This document shows positions 4,781-12,466 of a stretch of 12,466 nucleotides of DNA, piece by piece. The position numbers and the translations under genes are program-made. The notes beneath the pieces were generated by a model, which was not told the origin of the DNA, made no database searches, and was given only the letters and a program-made list of their open reading frames with translations. Every line of letters begins with the position of its first letter. Position 1 is the first letter of the stretch. Origin of the DNA: CAZDOD01 sp964506935 (GTDB lineage Bacteria > Desulfobacterota > Zymogenia > Zymogenales > Zymogenaceae); assembly GCA_964506935.1 (NCBI GenBank), contig CAZDOD010000080.1:1-12466 (forward strand), in the 5' to 3' direction.

Positions 4781-7700
4781 TTCTCCAGTTCATGGTATTT
4801 CTGAAATCCCGTGCCTGCGGGGATGAGTCTGCCCATTATGACATTTTCCTTGAGACCCCTGAGATAATCGGTCTTCCCATGAATAGAGGCCTCGGTCAGA
4901 ACCTTCGTCGTCTCCTGGAACGAGGCTGCGGATATAAAACTATCGGTCGACAGTGACGCCTTTGTAATCCCCAGAAGCAACGGTTCACCCTCTGCGGGAA
5001 TGCCGCCTCGGGCGATGACTTTTCGGTTCTCTTCCTCGAAGGTGTGCTTTTCCACCTGCTCACCCACCAGAAACTTCGTGTCCCCCATTTCGGTTATCCT
5101 GATCCTTCTGAGCATCTGTCGTACAATAACCTCGATATGTTTATCGTTTATCTTGACACCCTGAAGTCTGTATACCTCCTGAACCTCATCGACGAGATAC
5201 CTTGCCAGCTCTTTCTCTCCCAAAACCTGAAGGATATCATGGGGATTTGCCGAGCCTTCCATAAGGGATTCTCCAGCCTTCACGAGGTCACCTTCGTGGA
5301 CGTTTATATGTTTACCCTTGGAGATGAGGTATTCCTTCGGTTCCCCGACCTCCGGGGTAATTACCACTTTTCTCTTTCCCTTCACATCCTTTCCGAAATT
5401 TACCACCCCGTCGATCTCGCTGATAACGGCGAACTCTTTCGGCTTTCTGGCCTCAAACAACTCCGCCACCCTAGGCAGACCGCCGGTGATATCCTTCGTT
5501 TTCGTGGTTTCCCTCGGGATCTTTGCGAGGACACCCCCCGCCTCGATCCTGTCCCCCTCGGCAACCATGATATTTGCGCTGACGGGCATAAAGTACCTGG
5601 CCATGGCGGTTGAGCCCGGGAGTTTTAAGGTCCTACCCTGATCATCCTTTATGGACACGCGGGGTCTCGCCTCCGGGTCTTTTGACTCGACGATGACCTT
5701 ACGGGAGAGTGAGGTTACGGGATCGAGCTGTTCCTGCATTGTTATCCCCTCTATAACATCGCCGAATTTGACTATACCGGAGACATCGGTGAGAATCGGG
5801 GTTGTATAAGGGTCCCATTCGGCTATCATCTGGCCCGCCTTGACTTCCTCACCGTCAGTAGCTAGAAGTTTGGACCCATATATTACCGGATAGCGCTCCC
5901 TTTCCCTGCCGCTTTCGTCCTGTATAATGATCTCACCGTTTCTGTTCATAACGATGAATGGGCCTACATTTGACTTTACAACTTGGAGATTGTAGTATTT
6001 CACTTTTCCATCGTTTCTAGTCTCGAGAGTCGTCTGTTCGGCCCTCCTTGATGCCGTACCGCCGATATGAAAGGTCCTCATGGTAAGCTGAGTTCCGGGT
6101 TCACCTATCGACTGGGCGGCGATAACTCCCACGGCCTCACCGATATTTACTTTTTTCCCTCTAGCGAGATCCCTTCCGTAGCAATTCGCACAGAGGCCCC
6201 GTTTGGAACGGCAGGTCAGAACCGAACGGGTCTTGACCCTCTCCAGCCCCGCCTCCTCTATTTTTTCGACCAGTGGCTCGTTAATCTCTTCATTAGCGTG
6301 AACTAGGATTTCGTCTGTATACGTATCCTTTATATCTTCGAGGGCGACCTTGCCCAGGATCCTGTCTCCAACGGGCTCTATGATCTCGCCCCCCTCTACG
6401 AGCGGAGTGACGTAGATACCGTCTATCGTCCCGCAATCTACCTCGGAGATGATCACGTCTTGCACTACATCCACAAGGCGTCTTGTGAGATATCCCGAGT
6501 TGGCGGTCTTGAGTGCGGTATCTGCAAGCCCCTTCCTCGCCCCGTGAGTCGAGATGAAGTATTGGAGGACGGTCAATCCCTCTCTGAAGTTTGCGGTAAT
6601 CGGCGTCTCTATGATCTCACCCGAAGGCTTTGCCATAAGACCCCTCATGCCTGCAAGCTGTCTAATCTGCTGCTGGGAACCCCTGGAACCGGAATCCACC
6701 ATCATATGAATGGAGTTAAAGCTGGGCACCCTTATTGGCTTTTTGTCTTCGCCAATAATCGTATCATAGGCCAGTTCATCGGTCATCTCACCGGCAATCT
6801 CCTCGGTAACGTCGGCCCAGATATCGATTACCTTATTGTACCTCTCGCCGTCGGTGATGAGGCCTTCGGCATATTGCTTTTCAACCTTTAGGACTTCTTC
6901 TCTCGCCTCTTCGAGGAGCTTGTCCTTATTTTTCGGTACCCTCATATCTTTTATGGAAATAGATATTCCCGCCTTGGTGGCGAATTCGTAGCCCAGGTCT
7001 TTTAGCTTATCTGCAAGGATTACCGTGTTTTTATTTCCGGCGTGGAGGTAACATTGATCCACAAGACGGGCAACTTCGCGCCTTGTCATAACCGTGTTGA
7101 CATCGGCGAATTTTATCTCTTTCGGGACGACCTCGTAGAGTATGCACCTACCTACGGTTGTATCGCAAAGCCCGCCGTCCACCCTGACCTTGATCTTGGT
7201 CTGGAGCTCCACTTCATCCGAATCATACGCCACCCGAACCTCATCCATATTGGAGAATATTTTATTTTCTCCCTTTGCTCCTTCCCGGCTTCTCGTCATG
7301 TAGTATAGGCCGAGGACGATGTCCTGACTAGGAACTATGATCGGCTTCCCGTTGGCCGGAAGGAGGATGTTGTTGGTGCTCATCATCAAGACCCTTGCCT
7401 CGACCTGTGCCTCGATTGACAGCGGCACATGGACGGCCATCTGGTCACCGTCAAAGTCGGCATTAAACGAGGTGCAGACCAAGGGGTGAAGCTGTATCGC
7501 CTTACCCTCAATCAGGATCGGCTCGAATGCCTGTATCCCGAGACGATGTAGTGTGGGAGCACGGTTAAGAAGGACGGGATGCTCTTTTATAACCTCATCT
7601 AGGATATCCCAGACCTCGGGGCGCTCCTTCTCCACGGCCTTTTTTGCGCTCTTTATTGTGGATACAAAGCCCTTTTGTTCGAGTTTGGCATAGATAAAGG

Positions 7701-8832
7701 GCTTGAATAGTTCTATTGCCATCTTTTTGGGTAGTCCGCACTGATGGAGCCTCAACTCCGGCCCGATAACGATAACGGACCTCCCCGAATAGTCGACCCT
7801 CTTCCCGAGGAGATTCTGACGGAATCTCCCCTGTTTCCCCTTGAGCATATCAGAAAGGGATTTTAAGGGTCTCTTATTCTGTCCTGTGATCGCCCTTCCG
7901 CGACGCCCGTTATCGAACAGTGCGTCCACGGCCTCCTGGAGCATCCTCTTCTCGTTCTGGATGATTATCCCCGGGGCGTTTAGTTCCTGAAGCCTCTTCA
8001 GCCTGTTGTTCCTGTTAATGACCCTGCGGTATAGGTCGTTGAGATCCGATGTGGCGAATCTCCCCCCGTCCAGAGGAACCAAGGGCCTCAAGTCCGGAGG
8101 GATCACGGGGATGCACTCCATGACCATCCATTCGGGTCGGTTGCCTGAGTTTTGGAATGCCTCGAGCACCTTCAATCGCTTGGCGATCTTCTTCCTCTTG
8201 GCCTCGGAGCCGGTCTCCTTCAATTCAAATCTGAGCTCATCTACAAGCTTGGGAACGTCCATTGATTTTAGGAGCTCCATTATGGCCTCCGCCCCGATCC
8301 CCACCTCGATTCCGGGATGCTTCTCCCTAAATTTCGAAAGCTGGTCTTCGGTGAGAAGATCCCCGTTAGATATGGAGGCGTCCTTGGAGTCCATGACCAC
8401 ATATGCCTCAAAATAGAGGATACGCTCCAGGTCTTTTAGGCTTATATCAAGGACTGTGCCTATCCGTGTGGGGAGACTCTTGAGGAACCATATATGGGTC
8501 ACCGGTGTTGCAAGTTCAATGTGACCCAGCCGTTCTCTCCTGACCTTCGATTGGATAACTTCTACGCCGCATTTCTCACACACGACCCCCCTGTGCTTCA
8601 TCCTCTTGTATTTTCCGCAGTTGCACTCGTAGTCCTTCGTAGGACCGAAGATCTTGGCACAAAAGAGCCCGTCCCTCTCGGGCTTGAAGGTCCGGTAATT
8701 AATCGTTTCGGGTTTTTTTACCTCGCCGTGGGACCACGACCTGATTTTTTCGGGTGAGGCTATCGATATCCTGATCGCCTCTATACTGATCGGGTCCTTG
8801 GGCTTTTCAAAAAAACTGTATATATCATCCAC
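4747..8832 (-). CDS. rpoC: RNA polymerase subunit beta'
   Basis: Beta' carries the catalytic magnesium site of RNA polymerase. The 1361-residue product is complete. The N-terminal zinc site has Cys70, 72, 85 and 88. The catalytic loop NADFDGD lies at 457-463 with Asp459, 461 and 463 as metal ligands. The bridge-helix region (about 735-790) contains FISTHGARKGLADTALKTA. The second zinc site is Cys800, 874, 881 and 884. The trigger loop begins near 904 (AAQSIGEPGTQLTMRTFHIGG). The start is GTG, with AAGGAG at 8848-8843 and GAGGTG at 8843-8838 upstream; the N-terminus aligns with the family as I know it. It lies 21 nt after rpoB, so the two are co-transcribed. The stop is TAA. The last 11 codons, including the stop, fall in the 55-bp segment repeated across the gap, but the gene itself is uninterrupted. 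Confidence 0.99.
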   Translation of the reverse strand: MDDIYSFFEKPKDPISIEAIRISIASPEKIRSWSHGEVKKPETINYRTFKPERDGLFCAKIFGPTKDYECNCGKYKRMKHRGVVCEKCGVEVIQSKVRRERLGHIELATPVTHIWFLKSLPTRIGTVLDISLKDLERILYFEAYVVMDSKDASISNGDLLTEDQLSKFREKHPGIEVGIGAEAIMELLKSMDVPKLVDELRFELKETGSEAKRKKIAKRLKVLEAFQNSGNRPEWMVMECIPVIPPDLRPLVPLDGGRFATSDLNDLYRRVINRNNRLKRLQELNAPGIIIQNEKRMLQEAVDALFDNGRRGRAITGQNKRPLKSLSDMLKGKQGRFRQNLLGKRVDYSGRSVIVIGPELRLHQCGLPKKMAIELFKPFIYAKLEQKGFVSTIKSAKKAVEKERPEVWDILDEVIKEHPVLLNRAPTLHRLGIQAFEPILIEGKAIQLHPLVCTSFNADFDGDQMAVHVPLSIEAQVEARVLMMSTNNILLPANGKPIIVPSQDIVLGLYYMTRSREGAKGENKIFSNMDEVRVAYDSDEVELQTKIKVRVDGGLCDTTVGRCILYEVVPKEIKFADVNTVMTRREVARLVDQCYLHAGNKNTVILADKLKDLGYEFATKAGISISIKDMRVPKNKDKLLEEAREEVLKVEKQYAEGLITDGERYNKVIDIWADVTEEIAGEMTDELAYDTIIGEDKKPIRVPSFNSIHMMVDSGSRGSQQQIRQLAGMRGLMAKPSGEIIETPITANFREGLTVLQYFISTHGARKGLADTALKTANSGYLTRRLVDVVQDVIISEVDCGTIDGIYVTPLVEGGEIIEPVGDRILGKVALEDIKDTYTDEILVHANEEINEPLVEKIEEAGLERVKTRSVLTCRSKRGLCANCYGRDLARGKKVNIGEAVGVIAAQSIGEPGTQLTMRTFHIGGTASRRAEQTTLETRNDGKVKYYNLQVVKSNVGPFIVMNRNGEIIIQDESGRERERYPVIYGSKLLATDGEEVKAGQMIAEWDPYTTPILTDVSGIVKFGDVIEGITMQEQLDPVTSLSRKVIVESKDPEARPRVSIKDDQGRTLKLPGSTAMARYFMPVSANIMVAEGDRIEAGGVLAKIPRETTKTKDITGGLPRVAELFEARKPKEFAVISEIDGVVNFGKDVKGKRKVVITPEVGEPKEYLISKGKHINVHEGDLVKAGESLMEGSANPHDILQVLGEKELARYLVDEVQEVYRLQGVKINDKHIEVIVRQMLRRIRITEMGDTKFLVGEQVEKHTFEEENRKVIARGGIPAEGEPLLLGITKASLSTDSFISAASFQETTKVLTEASIHGKTDYLRGLKENVIMGRLIPAGTGFQKYHELEKEEKREEAVAD

Positions 8833-8837
8833 AACTA

Positions 8838-8848
8838 CACCTCTCCTT
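8838..8848 (-). promoter_or_regulatory. Shine-Dalgarno of rpoC, supports GTG start
   Basis: Two overlapping purine boxes, AAGGAG (10 nt from the start) and GAGGTG (5 nt from the start), lie in the 21-nt rpoB–rpoC spacer. They support the GTG at 8832 as the initiation codon. Confidence 0.75.
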
Positions 8849-8853
8849 AGAGA

Positions 8854-11800
8854 TTAGTTGGCCTTTGCCTTCTTCTTTCCCCTCTCGATGAGCTCCATAT
8901 CGAGACCCAGGCTCTGAACCTCTTTGACTAGTACATTGAACGCCTCCGGGAGCCCCGGCTCCAGATACTGCTCGTCCTTCACGATTGATTCGTACATCCT
9001 ATTCCTTCCCGTCACGTCATCGGACTTGACGGTCAAAAACTCCTGGAGTGAATAGGCGGCTCCGTATGCCTCCATCGCCCATACCTCCATCTCACCCAGA
9101 CGTTGCCCGCCGAACTGCGCCTTCCCGCCGAGAGGCTGCTGGGTGACAAGAGAGTAGGGTCCTATAGAGCGGGCATGGATCTTGTCGTCCACCAGATGAT
9201 GGAGTTTTAGAACATACATGATCCCCACCGTTACCTGCTGATGAAACGCCTCGCCGGTCCTTCCGTCAAAGAGTTTCGCCTGACCTGAATCCGGAAGTCC
9301 GGCGCGCGTCAAGGCCTCCGAGACCTCCTGCTCTGTGGCCCCGTCAAAGACCGGGGTGGATACAAAGACTCCATTTTTAAATTTTTGGGCCAAGACTTTA
9401 ACTTCATCGTCGGTCAGATCGCTCACATAGTTTTTCATATCCCCGATGGTGAAGATATCTTCGAGCTTCTTCCTCAATGCCGGGACCGAAAAATCTCTCT
9501 TTATTATCTCATCAATCTGCCTTCCCAGTTCGATTGCCGCCCAGCCGATGTGGGTCTCTAAAATCTGCCCCACATTCATTCTCGAGGGAACTCCCAGAGG
9601 ATTTAATACTATCTCCACAGGCCTTCCATCTTCCATATAAGGCATATCCTCTTCAGGAAGTATCCTAGAAAGAACCCCTTTATTTCCATGACGCCCCGCC
9701 ATCTTGTCCCCGACCGATAGCTTCCTCTTCATGGCCACATATACTTTAACGAGTTTTATCACGCCGGGCGGGAGTTCATCTGCCTTGGTGACCTTATTTA
9801 TCTTCTCCTCGAAGATAATCCGGATCAATTCGACCTGCTCTGACACACTCTCATAAATCTGGGGCAGTTCCTCCGCGACATCCTCATCACCCTTGACCTT
9901 GATATCCCTCAAATCCCCAAACTTCAGCTCTTTGAAGATATCTTCCGTAAGGACGACACCCTTCTTCAACAAAATCCTCTTTTTTGAGTCTATAAGATTT
10001 GCCGAGAGTTTTTTGTCAACTAAAAGCCCCTTTATCCTCTCTAGTCCACTTGTCCTTATGATCGATATCTCATCGTTCATGTCTTTGGTCAGCTTTTCGA
10101 CCTCTTCGTTCTCAATCGACAGGGCGCGATCGTCTTTGTCCACACCCTTTCTCGAGAAGACCTTCGCTCCTATAACGATACCCTCTATCCCTGGGGGCAC
10201 CCTGAGCGACGAATCACGAACGTCTCCCGCCTTCTCACCGAATATCGCACGAAGTAGCTTCTCCTCCGGAGAAAGCTGTGTCTCCCCTTTTGGGGATATT
10301 TTTCCGATGAGGATATCTCCGGGGAGGACCTCCGCCCCGATGCGAACTATTCCGGACTCATCAAGGTCTTTGAGCGCCTCCTCTCCTACATTGGGTATGT
10401 CTCTTGTTATCTCCTCGGGGCCAAGTTTTGTGTCCCTGGCCACAAGCTCGAACTCCTCTATGTGTATCGAGGTGAAGCTGTCATCCTTTACCACCTTCTC
10501 GCTGATCAGGATCGAATCCTCGAAATTGTAGCCACCCCAAGGCATGAAAGCGACGATGACGTTCCTCCCCAGTGCCAGCTCCCCTTGGTTGATCGCGGTG
10601 CCGTCGGCGACAATCTGTCCCTCGACGACCCTATCCCCCTTTCTCACTATCGGTTTTTGGTTGATGCAAGTGTTCTGATTGGATCGCTGGTATTTTATGA
10701 GGTTGTAGATATCGACTCCCGCACCATTTTTTGTGCCGGAATCGGTGCGGACGATTATCCTTGAGGCGTCGACGCTCTCCACCAGACCGTTGTTTTTCGC
10801 CACAACCGTTACCCCGCTGTCTCTCGCAACAATCCTCTCCATACCGGTGCCCACAAGGGGGGACTCCGGACGCAGAAGCGGCACGGCCTGGCGCTGCATA
10901 TTTGACCCCATCAGGGCCCTGTTTGCGTCGTCGTTCTCCAAAAATGGAATAAGAGACGCCGCCACACTGACCAACTGCTTTGGAGAAACATCCATATAGT
11001 TTATCTCTTCGGGGCTTGCCATTGCCGGCTCCCCGCCCCTGCGAACGTTGATGAGATCCCTCATGAAATTCCCGTTCTCGTCTATGGGGGCGTTAGCCTG
11101 TGCGATGACGCAAACCTCTTCATCGAGGGCGGTCAGAAACTCTATCTCCTCGGTAACTCGACCGCCTTCCGCCTTGCGATAAGGAGTCTCTACAAAACCA
11201 TAATCGTTGACCCTTGCATACGTTGAGAGGGAGGCTATCAGGCCGATATTCGGCCCTTCAGGTGTTTCGATTGGACATATTCGGCCGTAGTGTGTGTTGT
11301 GGACGTCCCTGACCTCAAATCCCGCCCGCTCACGGGTAAGACCACCCGGGCCCAAGGCTGAGAGCCTCCTCTTGTGAGTTATCTCGCTTAGGGGATTTGT
11401 CTGATCCATGAATTGAGATAGCTGAGACGAGCCGAAGAACTCCTTGATTACAGCGCTGACGGGCTTGGAGTTGATCAGATCGTGGGGCATCAGGGTCTCA
11501 ACCTCCTGAAGGCTCATCCTCTCTTTTATCGCCCGCTCCATCCTGACGAGTCCTATCCGAAACTGGTTCTCCAACAACTCCCCAACCGCCCTGACCCTTC
11601 TATTACCCAAGTGGTCGATGTCGTCTATCTGGCCGATCCCGTTTCTCAAATCGAAAAGATATTTCACGGAATGAAGGATGTCCTCATTCCTCAATATACG
11701 AACATCCAATGGGACATCGAGACCCAACTTGTAATTGAGCTTGAGCCTTCCAACTCTGGAGAGATCATACCTCTCGGAATTAAAAAAGAGGTTTTCAAAG

Positions 11801-12466
11801 AGGCTCTCGGCCGTCGCCAGCGTTGGAGGATCGCCCGGCCTCAGGCGGCGGTATATCTCTATAATTGCCTCGGTCTGATCAGACACCCTGTCTGCAATAA
11901 GCGTGTTCCTTACGGCCGATGAGACGTTTACGTCATCTATAAACAGGACATCAAATTCACGCACCCCCTTTGAGATCATCGCTTCCAGTTTTTCCTGAGT
12001 TATCTCCTCGTTCACCTCACATATGACCTCGCCGGTCTTGGGATCCACCACATCCCTAGACGACACCCTGCCGATAATTAAATCAGAAGTTATGGGTATA
12101 GTCTCAATACCCTCTTCCTTGAGCCTCGTAATGACAGACTTGTTATACTTTCTACCCTTCTTGATGATCAGATCGCCGGTTTTAGGCCCGACTATATCTT
12201 CTGTGGCCCTCTGCCCGACCAAATACTCAAAAGCCGGCGCCTTCTTGTAACCTTCATCGATAATTATTCTCTCCGACACATAGAAGAATTTGAGGAGTTC
12301 CTCCGTGGTGTATCCGAGGGCTTTCAATAGAATTGTCGCTGGGAACTTCCTCCTCCTGTCGATCCTGACGTGAATGACATCCCTGGGGTCGAACTCGAAA
12401 TCCAACCACGAGCCCCGATAGGGTATGATTCGACAGGAATATAGGATCTTTCCGGACGTGTGGGTC
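8854..12466 (-). CDS. rpoB: RNA polymerase subunit beta, N-terminus cut by window edge
   Basis: Beta forms one pincer of RNA polymerase and the rifampicin pocket. The frame stays open to the window edge: the first full codon is at 12465-12463, giving 1203 residues. The first residues (THTSGKILYSCRIIPYRGSW) continue into LDFEFDPRD, matching the E. coli segment ending at Trp183, so about 160 residues lie beyond the edge. The TTG at 12405 is an internal Leu codon, not a start. Clear landmarks are the rifampicin region around 11340-11435 (SSQLSQFMDQ, THKRRLSALGPGG) with sensitive-type Asp, His and Ser, then GDKMAGRHGNKGV in the beta active-site part, and the C-terminal GGKAQFGGQRLGEMEVWA that packs against beta'. 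The stop is TAA, 21 nt before rpoC. Confidence 0.99.
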   Translation of the reverse strand, partial: THTSGKILYSCRIIPYRGSWLDFEFDPRDVIHVRIDRRRKFPATILLKALGYTTEELLKFFYVSERIIIDEGYKKAPAFEYLVGQRATEDIVGPKTGDLIIKKGRKYNKSVITRLKEEGIETIPITSDLIIGRVSSRDVVDPKTGEVICEVNEEITQEKLEAMISKGVREFDVLFIDDVNVSSAVRNTLIADRVSDQTEAIIEIYRRLRPGDPPTLATAESLFENLFFNSERYDLSRVGRLKLNYKLGLDVPLDVRILRNEDILHSVKYLFDLRNGIGQIDDIDHLGNRRVRAVGELLENQFRIGLVRMERAIKERMSLQEVETLMPHDLINSKPVSAVIKEFFGSSQLSQFMDQTNPLSEITHKRRLSALGPGGLTRERAGFEVRDVHNTHYGRICPIETPEGPNIGLIASLSTYARVNDYGFVETPYRKAEGGRVTEEIEFLTALDEEVCVIAQANAPIDENGNFMRDLINVRRGGEPAMASPEEINYMDVSPKQLVSVAASLIPFLENDDANRALMGSNMQRQAVPLLRPESPLVGTGMERIVARDSGVTVVAKNNGLVESVDASRIIVRTDSGTKNGAGVDIYNLIKYQRSNQNTCINQKPIVRKGDRVVEGQIVADGTAINQGELALGRNVIVAFMPWGGYNFEDSILISEKVVKDDSFTSIHIEEFELVARDTKLGPEEITRDIPNVGEEALKDLDESGIVRIGAEVLPGDILIGKISPKGETQLSPEEKLLRAIFGEKAGDVRDSSLRVPPGIEGIVIGAKVFSRKGVDKDDRALSIENEEVEKLTKDMNDEISIIRTSGLERIKGLLVDKKLSANLIDSKKRILLKKGVVLTEDIFKELKFGDLRDIKVKGDEDVAEELPQIYESVSEQVELIRIIFEEKINKVTKADELPPGVIKLVKVYVAMKRKLSVGDKMAGRHGNKGVLSRILPEEDMPYMEDGRPVEIVLNPLGVPSRMNVGQILETHIGWAAIELGRQIDEIIKRDFSVPALRKKLEDIFTIGDMKNYVSDLTDDEVKVLAQKFKNGVFVSTPVFDGATEQEVSEALTRAGLPDSGQAKLFDGRTGEAFHQQVTVGIMYVLKLHHLVDDKIHARSIGPYSLVTQQPLGGKAQFGGQRLGEMEVWAMEAYGAAYSLQEFLTVKSDDVTGRNRMYESIVKDEQYLEPGLPEAFNVLVKEVQSLGLDMELIERGKKKAKAN

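Noticed and set aside
4528..4956. Open frames running through the N stretch on both strands.
   Set aside because: They are made of unknown bases and the artificial 55-bp duplication, so they carry no coding evidence.
12403..12405. TTG at 12405 as the rpoB start codon.
   Set aside because: The frame continues upstream with conserved RpoB sequence (residues IIPYRGSW) to the window edge, so this is an internal leucine.

Overview
The window is a bacterial housekeeping block, all on the minus strand. Read in transcription order (right to left) it holds rpoB (5' end cut by the window edge), rpoC, rpsL, rpsG, fusA and tuf, which is the common bacterial rpoBC–str operon arrangement. The proteins resemble Deltaproteobacteria/Desulfobacterota: the RpoC N-terminus has the '..D-I-.-.-F-F-E-K-P-K-D-P' pattern and EF-Tu begins 'MAKKKFERTKPHVNVG'. 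This is an inference from remembered family sequences, not from a tree. Base composition is moderate. ATA (Ile) and AGG (Arg) are used freely, even in highly expressed genes.

Layout by coordinate: tuf (2-1195); a 187-nt spacer with an 8-bp inverted repeat enclosing a G-rich loop (1196-1382); fusA with a TTG start (1383-3458); a 65-nt spacer with a clear intrinsic terminator (3459-3523); rpsG (3524-3994); a 70-nt spacer with a four-run G-quadruplex motif (3995-4064); rpsL (4065-4439); an upstream region with a strong sigma70-type promoter, an operator-like dyad and an 11-bp inverted repeat (4440-4591); a 100-N scaffold gap (4626-4725) flanked by the same 55 bp on both sides; rpoC (4747-8832); and rpoB (8854 to beyond 12466), 21 nt upstream of rpoC.

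The genes jointly supply the transcription–translation core. RpoB and RpoC form the RNA polymerase catalytic centre. S12 and S7 build the decoding centre and head of the 30S subunit. EF-G translocates the ribosome and EF-Tu delivers aminoacyl-tRNA. rpoBC appears to be one transcription unit. The str genes have their own promoter upstream of rpsL. The terminator between rpsG and fusA suggests that the ribosomal-protein and elongation-factor parts can be transcribed at different levels.

I see no mobile element, CRISPR array, tRNA, rRNA, defence locus or unknown gene. The coding content is ordinary. The points worth a second look are in the spacers: the internal terminator, the two G-rich RNA elements, the promoter/dyad, and the gap, which looks like an artificial unresolved assembly join. 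No new biological system is evident from the genes.
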